From contig JADJQZ010000001.1 of NCBI GenBank assembly GCA_016712465.1, positions 3,720,001 through 3,784,000 of the forward strand: a stretch of 64,000 bases of DNA, given 5' to 3'. Numbering within the stretch: the stretch's first letter is position 1; each line of letters opens with the position of its first letter. Of the stretch, positions 36,657 through 44,785 are shown piece after piece. Source of the DNA: Candidatus Obscuribacter sp. (lineage in GTDB: Bacteria > Cyanobacteriota > Vampirovibrionia > Obscuribacterales > Obscuribacteraceae). A program made the translations under genes and the position numbers. The notes under the pieces were generated by a model. It searched no databases. It was not told the DNA's origin and was given only the letters and a program-made list of their open reading frames with translations.

Positions 36657-37279
36657 TAATGCTTCTGCTTCGCCTCTATACCCTTGGCAAACTGTTCCAT
36701 CTGCCCGGCAATACTGTCTCTGCTAGTCTTGCGGAGAAGGTCGGCGTAATTTCGCAAGAGATTGATCAGCTCGGGACTGTTGTTTCCCAGAGCCTTGTTT
36801 TTAATATCGAGACTTTTACGGTAATGGGTATCGGCTTCATCGTAATGCCCCTGAGCATGGCAGGCCATGGCCAACAGATAGATGGTCCGTCCTACTTCGA
36901 TATGGGCATCACCAAAGGCGGCCTTCTTGAGGTTGAGCGCCTTCTCGAAATGACTCTGAGCCTCAGAATACCGACCAGCGGTGAAGAGAACCACGCCCAG
37001 ATTGCGCTCTACGGATGCTACATCTTTGTGGTCTTTGCCCTGTTCATCCCGCCTGATCACGAGTGTACGCTTGTAGAGGAATTCCGCTTCATCGTGGTCG
37101 CCGCGGCCGAATCTCGTGCGGGCCAACCCCTCCAGGGTGGTAACCTGCCTGCCGTCACCGTCCGGGAAACTCTCAGCTTCCTTCAATGCTGCTTCCCAGT
37201 CGCTCAAAGCCGTGGACCAGTCATTAGCCTCCATTGCCTTTTCAGCCGACTGCTTGAGATCGTTCCACACTAAGGACAT
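36656..37279 (-). CDS. Tetratricopeptide repeat protein
   Basis: A 207-residue soluble protein from ATG 37279 (GGGGGTAG before it). An upstream in-frame TTG at 37345 is weaker. Three to four TPR units in a row (WSTALSDWEAAL, HDEAEFLYKRTLVIRRD, YSEAQSHFEKALNLKK, YDEADTHYRKSLDIKN) follow the TPR_10/12 type common in Obscuribacterales. It is coupled to the TrmH-type methyltransferase by a one-base overlap. Confidence 0.75.
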   Translation of the reverse strand: MSLVWNDLKQSAEKAMEANDWSTALSDWEAALKEAESFPDGDGRQVTTLEGLARTRFGRGDHDEAEFLYKRTLVIRRDEQGKDHKDVASVERNLGVVLFTAGRYSEAQSHFEKALNLKKAAFGDAHIEVGRTIYLLAMACHAQGHYDEADTHYRKSLDIKNKALGNNSPELINLLRNYADLLRKTSRDSIAGQMEQFAKGIEAKQKH

Positions 37280-37423
37280 GGCTACCCCCAATTTGCTCTC
37301 TACCAAGGGGCATTCTACCCTCTTGGGGAGCCCTCCAATCGCCAAGGGGTAAGGGACTTTTACCGGTCCGGGCAGGACAGGTTGGAATTCTTTAGAATTT
37401 TCTAGCTCTCAGCGGGGGGAAAC

Positions 37424-37460
37424 TTGTTTAGTTTTGTTGCCGAGGCGCTAAACTAAACAA
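37424..37460. promoter_or_regulatory. 11-bp inverted repeat upstream of acs
   Basis: TTGTTTAGTTT at 37424-37434 and AAACTAAACAA at 37450-37460 are perfect inverted copies with a 15-base spacer. They lie 98-134 bases before the acs ATG. This spacing and symmetry fit a dimeric regulator site controlling acs, but the regulator is unknown. Confidence 0.5.
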
Positions 37461-37557
37461 AACACCAGGGTTGGGGCTGCCGGATGCTATCAAGGCAGCA
37501 GACTCAAAGGCATCTCTAACCACAGCCAGGTCAATGCAATAAGCCGGGAGGAAATAT

Positions 37558-39405
37558 ATGAAGCTCGCCCAAGAAACTCCGAGCAAGAAGAGCGACAGCC
37601 CTGACACAAAGAAGAAGGACGGCAAGCCCGGTGAGGCGACCATGACCGATGCCCACAAAGGTCCAAAGAAAACCGGGCGCAAAGAACTCATCAAGAAGTT
37701 CCCGGTCAAGTGTAATCTTGAAGACTATGCCACCACCTACGATACCTTCACCTGGGATGCAGCCCGCTCCGAGATCTCTTACTTTCAGGACGGGCGCGTT
37801 AATGCCGCCTACAATGCCGTGGACAGACACCTGGTGAGCGGCCGAAAGAACAAGGTAGCACTCTACAGCGTGGACGCCGCCGGTGCCGTTCAAAAGTTCA
37901 CCTTCCAGGAGATCCATGACGCCGCCTGCCGCATGGGCAACGCCCTCAAATCTCTGGGAGTGAAGAAAGGCGATCGCGTCTTTGTTTTCCTGCCGCGCGT
38001 GCCTGAGCTTTATGTGGCCACCATCGCCATCGCCAGACTGGGCGCCATTGCCGGTCCACTATTCTCAGCCTTTGGACCGGATGCCCTCAGAGACAGGCTG
38101 CAAGACTCCGAGGCCAAAATTGTAATAACCAACCCGGCTCTGAAAGAAAAGCTCGACGGTATCAAGAAAGACCTGCCCGACCTTGAACATGTGATTGTTG
38201 TCGGAGCCGATTGCAAGAAACTGGCAAAAGGCGAGCTGTCCTACGAGGAGCTGGTGAAAGGGCAATCCAACCAGCTGGAATGCGAGAAGACGGACCCGGA
38301 AGATCCGCTCTACCTGCTCTACACCTCCGGCACCACCGGCAAGCCGAAGGGAGTGGTACACGTGCATGCCGACATAGTCGGGCACCACATGACCACCAAG
38401 TGGGTACTGGATCTGCGTGACGACGACATTTACTGGTGCACGGCCGATCCCGGTTGGGTGACCGGCACCGTATATGGTATCTTCGGACCCTGGTCGAACG
38501 GCGCTTCCGTAGTCAGCTATGAGGGACGTTTTGATGCCGCTAGCTGGTACAAAGTCATAGACGACCTGAAAGTGACGGTCTGGTACACGGCGCCCACGGC
38601 CCTGCGTATGCTCATGAAAGCCGGCGACGATGTGGTTTACGAACATGACCTCTCCACTCTGCGCCACATATTGTCTGTGGGCGAACCGCTCAATCCGGAA
38701 GTGGTGCGCTGGGGCATGAAAGTCTACGGACTGCCCATTCACGACAACTGGTGGCAGACTGAAACCGGCATGCAACTAATTGCCAATTTGCCTTGCAATG
38801 CCATCAGACCGGGCTCCATGGGCAAACCCTTGCCCGGGGTCTATGCGGCCGTGGTGGACGAAAACGGCGAAGAAGTGGAAGCGGGCGAACTGGGTAAACT
38901 GGTGGTCAAGCCGGGTTGGCCCAGCATGCTGCGCACCATCTGGCGTAATGAGCCGAAATTCCAGGAATACTTCAAGATACCCGGCTGGTATTTCTCAGGG
39001 GACAACGCCTGGAAAGACGAAGACGGTTATTTCTGGTTCGTCGGCCGGGCCGACGATGTGATCAACACAAGCGGACACCGGGTCGGTCCCTTTGAAGTGG
39101 AATCAGCCCTGGTCGAGCATAAGGCAGTGGCCGAGGCCGGAGTAATCGGCAAGCCGGACAAGGAAAGAGGCGAGATTATCAAAGCCTTTGTGGTGCTGGC
39201 CAACGGATACACGGCTTCCGATGAACTCTTGAACGACATCAAAGAATTCACCAAGAAGCAATTGGCTGCCCATGCCTATCCTCGCGAAATTGAGGTAAAA
39301 GAAAGCCTGCCCAAGACCCGCTCCGGCAAAATCATGCGCCGGCTTTTGAAAGCCTGGGAACTGGGCCTGCCCACCGGCGATACCTCATCCCTGGAAGACG
39401 ACTGA
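37558..39405 (+). CDS. acsA: Acetyl-CoA synthetase (AMP-forming)
   Basis: A 615-residue enzyme that activates acetate to acetyl-CoA through acetyl-AMP. The AMP-binding P-loop is YTSGTTGKPKGVVH, with NWWQTETG (A5 region) and SGDNAWKDEDGYFWFVGRADD (A8). The acetylation-site lysine is in KTRSGKIMRR near the C-terminus. The C-terminal segment resembles the shorter AcsA type rather than the 650-residue enteric Acs. A Lys/Asp-rich N-terminal extension of about 45 residues is unusual. The ribosome site GGGAGGAAA is strong. Confidence 0.93.
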   Translation: MKLAQETPSKKSDSPDTKKKDGKPGEATMTDAHKGPKKTGRKELIKKFPVKCNLEDYATTYDTFTWDAARSEISYFQDGRVNAAYNAVDRHLVSGRKNKVALYSVDAAGAVQKFTFQEIHDAACRMGNALKSLGVKKGDRVFVFLPRVPELYVATIAIARLGAIAGPLFSAFGPDALRDRLQDSEAKIVITNPALKEKLDGIKKDLPDLEHVIVVGADCKKLAKGELSYEELVKGQSNQLECEKTDPEDPLYLLYTSGTTGKPKGVVHVHADIVGHHMTTKWVLDLRDDDIYWCTADPGWVTGTVYGIFGPWSNGASVVSYEGRFDAASWYKVIDDLKVTVWYTAPTALRMLMKAGDDVVYEHDLSTLRHILSVGEPLNPEVVRWGMKVYGLPIHDNWWQTETGMQLIANLPCNAIRPGSMGKPLPGVYAAVVDENGEEVEAGELGKLVVKPGWPSMLRTIWRNEPKFQEYFKIPGWYFSGDNAWKDEDGYFWFVGRADDVINTSGHRVGPFEVESALVEHKAVAEAGVIGKPDKERGEIIKAFVVLANGYTASDELLNDIKEFTKKQLAAHAYPREIEVKESLPKTRSGKIMRRLLKAWELGLPTGDTSSLEDD

Positions 39406-39413
39406 TCCGGGAA

Positions 39414-39450
39414 AAGGTCCCCGCCATCATCGAAGGCGGGGACCTTCCTT
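39414..39450 (+). terminator. Intrinsic terminator after acs
   Basis: AAGGTCCCCGCC and GGCGGGGACCTT form a perfect 12-base stem with a nine-base loop, followed by CCTTAATAAT. The T run is short. Confidence 0.8.
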
Positions 39451-39546
39451 AATAATCGGCGCTGAAGAGTGCATGGAACGGCTCGCTCGGCTAAACTGAA
39501 CTGATTGAAATTGAACCTGGAAGCAGAAAAAAGCGTCTAAGTAAAT

Positions 39547-40920
39547 ATGAGCGCCGAATTATCAACTTTGCACGATGCCACCCTGGAAAGGTTGCCGCCC
39601 CAGTCACTGGAAGCGGAGCAAGCCGTGCTGGGCGCCCTTCTGGTATCAGGCGACGGCGTTTCCAGAGTGGTAGACAGCCTTGAGCCTGAGTTTTTCTACC
39701 GTAAAGCTCACCAGGTCATCTACGCAGCCATGCTTGACCTCTACGACGCCAACGAACCCATAGACATCGTCACCGTATCCCAGTTCCTCAAAGACGAGGG
39801 AAAACTAGATATGGTCGGCGGGCGCCAGTACATTACCGACCTGTCGCTTTCCGTGGCCACCACGGCCAACCTGGAGTATTACGCTAAAACCGTGCAAGAG
39901 AAGGCGGTTTTGCGTAATTTGATCAAGGCGGGTTCGGAAATTGTCGCCCATTGCTACGAAGAGACCGATGCCGACGCCGCCCTTGACAAGGCCGAGCATA
40001 TGATCTTCAACCTGGCTCAGAAGCGCAATATGCAGTCCATGGTACACATCAAGCATATTGTTGAAACTTCCTTCCAAAAAATCGAAGAACGCTATGAAAA
40101 CCGGGAAGTGCTGTCGGGAGTTCCCTCCGGCTTCTACGATCTGGACGCCATGACCTCCGGCTTCCAGCCTTCCGACCTGATCATTCTGGCCGCTCGTCCC
40201 TCCATGGGTAAGACGGCTTTCGTGCTCAACCTGGCTACTAGCTGTGCCGTGGAAAACAATGTGCCCTGCGCTATCTTCTCGCTAGAGATGTCCAAAGAAT
40301 CCCTGGTACAGAGGATGCTCTGCTCCGAGGCGAAGATTGACGCCAACCGTCTCAGAACCGGACATCTCCATACCAATGACTGGACCCATTTAGCCATGGC
40401 CATGGGCAAACTGGGAGAAGCGCCGATCTATATAGATGACTCGGCCATGGTCAACGTTCTGGAAGTGAGAGCCAAGTGCAGGCGCCTCAAGGCCGAGGCT
40501 AAAGGGCTGGGCATGGTCATCATCGACTATATTCAGCTCATGCAGGGTCGCAAGGCCACCGACAACCGCGTGCAGGAAGTATCGGAAATTTCGCGAAGCT
40601 TGAAGACTCTGGCCAGGGAATTGCACACGCCGGTAATTGCCCTTTCCCAGCTTTCCAGGGCGGTAGAAGCCAGACAGAACAAGCGCCCCATGCTTTCAGA
40701 CCTGAGAGAATCAGGCTCAATTGAGCAAGACGCCGACCTGGTTATGTTTATTTACCGCGACGAATACTATAATCCCGAAAGTGAAAAACGCGGCGAGGCG
40801 GAAATCATCATCGCCAAACAAAGAAACGGCCCTGTCGGCACCGTTGATCTGCTCTATCAGGGCAGTATCACGCGCTTCCTCAACAAAGTGCATAACCAGT
40901 ACCCGGAAGGGCAACAGTAA
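39547..40920 (+). CDS. dnaB: Replicative DNA helicase DnaB
   Basis: A 457-residue helicase that unwinds DNA at the replication fork. The N-terminal helical domain includes PPQSLEAEQAVLGALL. The RecA-like core has Walker A in ARPSMGKTAF, Walker B in MVIIDYIQLM, and the late SDLRESGSIEQDADLVMFIYR. Length is normal and no intein is present. It stands alone between acs and a TadE-like gene. It is the chromosomal replicative helicase; the DUF927 protein in the downstream element is different. Confidence 0.95.
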   Translation: MSAELSTLHDATLERLPPQSLEAEQAVLGALLVSGDGVSRVVDSLEPEFFYRKAHQVIYAAMLDLYDANEPIDIVTVSQFLKDEGKLDMVGGRQYITDLSLSVATTANLEYYAKTVQEKAVLRNLIKAGSEIVAHCYEETDADAALDKAEHMIFNLAQKRNMQSMVHIKHIVETSFQKIEERYENREVLSGVPSGFYDLDAMTSGFQPSDLIILAARPSMGKTAFVLNLATSCAVENNVPCAIFSLEMSKESLVQRMLCSEAKIDANRLRTGHLHTNDWTHLAMAMGKLGEAPIYIDDSAMVNVLEVRAKCRRLKAEAKGLGMVIIDYIQLMQGRKATDNRVQEVSEISRSLKTLARELHTPVIALSQLSRAVEARQNKRPMLSDLRESGSIEQDADLVMFIYRDEYYNPESEKRGEAEIIIAKQRNGPVGTVDLLYQGSITRFLNKVHNQYPEGQQ

Positions 40921-41001
40921 TTCACGTTAAACTCACGCTCGCCTCACCCTCTGTTCACACTGCCTGTCTATAGTGAAAGCAGGCAATGAAAGAGGCAGGG
41001 T

Positions 41002-41481
41002 ATGCTTTCTTGGAACAGAACTAAAGTAGAAGGTATGCGACCGGTGAGAGCCACCGGTCGGGCGGCAATGGAATTGACAGGCGGCTCCATCTTTCTGGTG
41101 GTACTGCTTGTGACTATCTTCGACGTCTCATTGATCATGTTCGGCGTGCAAGTCAATGACCGAGCTTGCCGTGAGGCCTGTCAGGCCGCCGCCAGGCAAA
41201 CCACTTCCGAGAAAGCCATGGCCGCCGCCAGAGAAACACTCGCTCTGCAAAAACTCAATAACCAGTTTGTGGAAAATCCAACCCTTTTATTTGATCCAGT
41301 CAATTTCCTCTACCAGGACGGCAATGCCACTGTTACAGTCACCAGCCAGTGCAAAGTAAAACTGCCGGTGCCGCTTATCTGCTTCGGAGCGGAGGCAGAG
41401 GGCGGTATAACCTTTCGCAAGCGCTATACTTTACCTATTGAATCGAGACCAATAGAATCAAGACAGTCTCCGGAAAAGTAA
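41002..41481 (+). CDS. TadE-like pseudopilin-type protein
   Basis: A 159-residue protein. After a basic start, the RAAMELTGG turn and a membrane segment (SIFLVVLLVTIFDVSLIMFG) resemble the TadE-like class III pseudopilin layout with a Glu near the membrane helix. The remaining 100 residues are exoplasmic with several Cys. Its C-terminus holds PIESRPIESR, a tiny duplication. The 3' end overlaps the convergent ychJ gene by 58 bases. It is scattered from the TadG-like genes, so partners may be elsewhere. Confidence 0.65.
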   Translation: MLSWNRTKVEGMRPVRATGRAAMELTGGSIFLVVLLVTIFDVSLIMFGVQVNDRACREACQAAARQTTSEKAMAAARETLALQKLNNQFVENPTLLFDPVNFLYQDGNATVTVTSQCKVKLPVPLICFGAEAEGGITFRKRYTLPIESRPIESRQSPEK

Positions 41482-41897
41482 TACCATTTACCGTCTTCAT
41501 ATAAGAACCGGCTGCGCTCGGTGAAGCCGGCGTCGTTTTCCTTTTGACGAAGATAGGCCCGGAAGGTGACAAAAGCAACCGCAGCATCCTTTGCATCGCT
41601 TGCCTCTTCCAGTATTTTCAAGCCATCAAATTTGGTGGCGGCGCAGAAGCGACCGATGCTGGTAATCCAGGCTTCCAGATTGGCTTCCCGTAGAGGACTT
41701 TCCTTATGGGTGGTGGACACGATGTAGGAGCAAAGACCAAGAGCATAAGCACTGAAACGCGAGCGCATCAAAGTCAGCGCGGTCGGTGCGGTCTGCCCGC
41801 CGTGATAGGGGGCGCAACAACGGCCGTAAAGCTGGCCACTGGCGCAGGCGCAAGCCTCGTAACGCCGCTTCTTATCTAGGTATTTACTGTCTGGCAT
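41424..41897 (-). CDS. ychJ: YchJ/UPF0225 SEC-C metal-binding protein
   Basis: A 157-residue protein with an N-terminal SEC-C-like zinc motif, CACASGQLYGRCCAPYH. The conserved LMRSRFSAYALGLCSYIVSTTH follows, and the C-terminal FTERSRFLYEDGKWYYFSGD matches the YchJ family. Function in bacteria is not established; metal binding is likely. ATG at 41897 lies within the last codons of the upstream beta-propeller gene (stop at 41884), suggesting coupling. The C-terminal DSIGLDSIG comes from the same small DNA duplication that ends the convergent TadE-like gene. Confidence 0.85.
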   Translation of the reverse strand: MPDSKYLDKKRRYEACACASGQLYGRCCAPYHGGQTAPTALTLMRSRFSAYALGLCSYIVSTTHKESPLREANLEAWITSIGRFCAATKFDGLKILEEASDAKDAAVAFVTFRAYLRQKENDAGFTERSRFLYEDGKWYYFSGDCLDSIGLDSIGKV

Positions 41898-43341
41898 GAA
41901 CATAAACTATGTCGTCGGATTTGCGACCGATGTTAATCTGAGAAAACTGCTCCTTTTCAAGATCGAGAAGACCAATGGTATCGGTAGCAGCACTGGTAAC
42001 AAGCAGTTTGCGGCCGTCGGGCTCAAGAGCAATGGCCGCAGGAAAATCCACATCCAGCGGTAGTTTATAAGAGTGGAGCTGGGCCCGGCTGGTGATGTCG
42101 TACTCTTCTATGACGTTGTCTTTTGCACAGGCTACGAAAAGTTTTGTGCCGTCATGGTTCAAAGTCAGTCCGGTCGGTCCGGCGCCCACCTTGATCTGGC
42201 CCACAACCAGGCGCCTGATTAGATCTACCTGCACCACATGATTGGCGCTCTTGCATGATACGAAAGCCGTCTTGCTGTCCGGTGCAACAGTGATGAACTG
42301 AGGAGAGGGGCCAACATTAATGCAGGCTATTAATTTCTGGTTCATGGTGGAAATAATGCTCAGTTGGCCCGTGGGCACATTCAATACCAGAACATTATTT
42401 CCATTGGCGGTAACGGCCATCCGCGACGGACCTGGAGGCACCTTGGTGCGCACCAGCACCTTACCCGTGTCCGTCTCAATGCAATCCACCAGACCGGTGG
42501 CGCTTTCAGTCACATAGAGCAATTGCCCGTTCGGCAGTGGCGCCACCGCCTTTGGTGCGGCCCCCGGCGGCAGATCAATTTGTCTTTTTACAAATTCACG
42601 CTTGAAAGTATCTATGATGAGCAGGCGCGCCTTGCTCTGATCGGCTATATAAAGCCTGTTTCCCACGCAAGCCATACCAAGAGGAGTACCTTCCGTGGGA
42701 AACTCACTGCTCTTCTTGAGACTCTTCTCGTCGACTAAGATGATGGACCCGGTGGCAGGAGAAGTAACATAAATGCCGCCCAGACTCTTTTTATGATCGT
42801 CTTTTGTATGCGTAGTAAGGGGACTAGCCGGGGGCTCCTGCCCGACAGTAATGGCCAGGTCTCCCACCAGATGTTTATACTCAGAAGCCAGCACAAATTC
42901 TTCCGGCACGATCAAGTCAGCCACTAAGCGGCATGAAGCGAGATACTTGCGCCCCTTTTCATCAAAGCCGGATAGGGGCGGCAGGGTTCTAAGGGAAGGT
43001 CTTTTGATCACGCGCACATAACAAAAACCGCCCTCGAAGACCACTAAATCGGGCAGACCGCGGGCAGGATGGACGGACAGTACTTTGCCGGGGGCGGTGC
43101 GAGTATTGAAGCCGGGCGGCAGGGCCGGCAAATAGTGCTCTCCGCTCTTGGTCTCCAGTGAGCCATCCAAACGGATCTTGGTCTCAGCCCCGAAAACGGT
43201 CTTCACGTCTCTGGTCAAAGCCGGAGAGAGTTTCGTGGCCAGCGCCGGCTCCGCCAGAACCAGCATGAGAACCAGCACCGCCAGAACCAGGGAATAACAG
43301 ATGGGAAGCAGCTTTGGGAGGCTATTTCTTCTCTTGATCAT
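41884..43341 (-). CDS. Exported YVTN-type beta-propeller protein
   Basis: The long open frame extends to 43629, but the upstream part is the dnaJ gene read in another frame. The likely start is ATG 43341 (or 43356) with AAGAGA nearby, giving a signal peptide (LLPICYSLVLAVLVLMLVLAEPALA) and a 485-residue product. Seven or so repeats of the YVTN type follow, e.g. SIILVDEKSLKKSSEFPTEG, LLIIDTFKREFVKRQ, DCIETDTGKVLVRTKVPPGP and LSIISTMNQKLIACINVGPS. Such proteins bind partners outside the membrane. It overlaps dnaJ by 20 bases. Confidence 0.8.
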   Translation of the reverse strand: MIKRRNSLPKLLPICYSLVLAVLVLMLVLAEPALATKLSPALTRDVKTVFGAETKIRLDGSLETKSGEHYLPALPPGFNTRTAPGKVLSVHPARGLPDLVVFEGGFCYVRVIKRPSLRTLPPLSGFDEKGRKYLASCRLVADLIVPEEFVLASEYKHLVGDLAITVGQEPPASPLTTHTKDDHKKSLGGIYVTSPATGSIILVDEKSLKKSSEFPTEGTPLGMACVGNRLYIADQSKARLLIIDTFKREFVKRQIDLPPGAAPKAVAPLPNGQLLYVTESATGLVDCIETDTGKVLVRTKVPPGPSRMAVTANGNNVLVLNVPTGQLSIISTMNQKLIACINVGPSPQFITVAPDSKTAFVSCKSANHVVQVDLIRRLVVGQIKVGAGPTGLTLNHDGTKLFVACAKDNVIEEYDITSRAQLHSYKLPLDVDFPAAIALEPDGRKLLVTSAATDTIGLLDLEKEQFSQINIGRKSDDIVYVHARQ

Positions 43342-44629
43342 GATTCTCTTGATCATGATGATGGTCGTGGTCGCCTTTGGGACGAAAGACATCGACAATC
43401 TTCTCGAAGATGTTTTCTTCTTCCTTAGGCTTATGACCATGTCCATCTTCTTTTCTGCCGTTTTTCTTCTTGTCTTTACGACCGTTTTCTTCAGTCTTAC
43501 TTTCCGGCTTGTCGGCTTCCTTATCAGCCTCGGCTGAAAGCTTCTCACCACGCAACTGCGCCAATCGTTCAAAAAGTTTCTTTTCTTCCGAACTGAGCTT
43601 GGTCGGTGTCTCAACGAAGATGTGAACAATCTGCTCGCCGCGGCGATTGGGATTGCCTATCTGCGGCACGCCCAGCCCGGGCATGGCCAGCTGACTGCCG
43701 GATTGTATTCCAGACGGAATTTTCAAAGGCTTTGTTCCCTCTACGGTGGGAACTTTCAGTTCACAGCCAAGAGCAGCCTGAGAAAAACTCAGGTTCTGAC
43801 GCAAGTGAATGGTCTGACCATCTCTGATAAATTGCTTGTGTTCCCTGACCGAGATGATGACGAAAAGGTCTCCATAGGGACCGCCGCGAGCCCCTTTGTC
43901 ACCGGCCTGCGAAAGGCGCAATCTGGTACCGCTATCGATACCGGCGGGAACCTTCACATCGAATTCTCTGGTCTTTCTGGTCTGCCCAGCACCCTTACAA
44001 TCTTTGCAAGGCTTATCAATTTTCTTACCGATGCCGGAACAATCAGGACAGGAAATAACCTGATAGCTCTGCATGAAAAGCATGTTTACCATCTGACGAA
44101 CCTGGCCCTGACCATTGCAGGTGGCACAGGTATTCAACTGACTGCCCGGAGCCGCACCGGAACCTTCGCAACTGGCACAGTCTTCCAGGCGCTTGACGCT
44201 TACTTTCTTGTCTACGCCGAAGACGGCATCGAGAAACTCGATTTCCAGGTCATACTTGAGATGGGCCCCCTGCCTCGGACCAGTGCGCGAAGAGGAGAAG
44301 CCGCCGCTTCTAAAGCCGCCGCCGCCGCCAAAGAGAGCGTCGATAATGTCTTCAAAACCAAAGCCCTGGAAGGAGCTGAAATCGACGTTGTCGAAGTCTC
44401 GAGTGGAGCCTTTGACGCCCTCATGACCATAACGGTCATAAGCCGCTTTCTTCTGCTCGTCCGAGAGCACCTCATAAGCTTCGGCCAGCTCCTTGAAAGC
44501 AGCTTCATCGCCGCTTTCCTTATTGTCCGGGTGCAATTGCCGGGCGCGGTTGCGAAAAGACTTCTTAATCTCATCGCCGCTGGCACTGCGGCTGACACCA
44601 AGAACTTCGTAGTAATCGCGTTTTGTCAT
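43322..44629 (-). CDS. dnaJ: Chaperone DnaJ (Hsp40)
   Basis: Stimulates DnaK ATPase and delivers substrates. The J domain holds HPD (RQLHPDNK), followed by a Gly/Phe-rich region. Four zinc-binding repeats are present: CASCEGSG, CATCNGQG, CPDCSGIG and CKDCKGAG. The C-terminal beta domains are normal to about residue 355. An extra 80 residues are Lys/Glu-rich and end in a His/Asp/Glu-rich string (DHDHHHDQENHDQ). ATG 44629 gives the classic MTKRDYYEVLG start; ATG 44653 is also possible. It sits downstream of grpE and dnaK on one strand. Confidence 0.93.
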   Translation of the reverse strand: MTKRDYYEVLGVSRSASGDEIKKSFRNRARQLHPDNKESGDEAAFKELAEAYEVLSDEQKKAAYDRYGHEGVKGSTRDFDNVDFSSFQGFGFEDIIDALFGGGGGFRSGGFSSSRTGPRQGAHLKYDLEIEFLDAVFGVDKKVSVKRLEDCASCEGSGAAPGSQLNTCATCNGQGQVRQMVNMLFMQSYQVISCPDCSGIGKKIDKPCKDCKGAGQTRKTREFDVKVPAGIDSGTRLRLSQAGDKGARGGPYGDLFVIISVREHKQFIRDGQTIHLRQNLSFSQAALGCELKVPTVEGTKPLKIPSGIQSGSQLAMPGLGVPQIGNPNRRGEQIVHIFVETPTKLSSEEKKLFERLAQLRGEKLSAEADKEADKPESKTEENGRKDKKKNGRKEDGHGHKPKEEENIFEKIVDVFRPKGDHDHHHDQENHDQEKK

Positions 44630-44734
44630 AGTATCCAAGAGACCTTGCTCCATGTTGATCCGCTCTGTATTTTATTAAAAGTCAAGAGCCGCAACCAGTC
44701 CCATAATGTTTGTATTGCTTTAATGAAGTTGAAG

Positions 44735-44751
44735 GGAGCCGCCACGGCTCC
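44735..44751 (-). terminator. Hairpin between dnaK and dnaJ
   Basis: GGAGCC and GGCTCC pair across a five-base loop about 35 bases after the dnaK stop. It has a weak T-rich tail on the minus strand, so it may attenuate dnaJ expression rather than end transcription. Confidence 0.45.
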
Positions 44752-44785
44752 TGTTGCATCCGGCTTACGTTACCTTTGTGAAGCG

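Noticed and set aside
43342..43629. N-terminal extension of the beta-propeller frame
   Set aside because: Those codons are the dnaJ gene read out of frame; the signal peptide starts at 43341.
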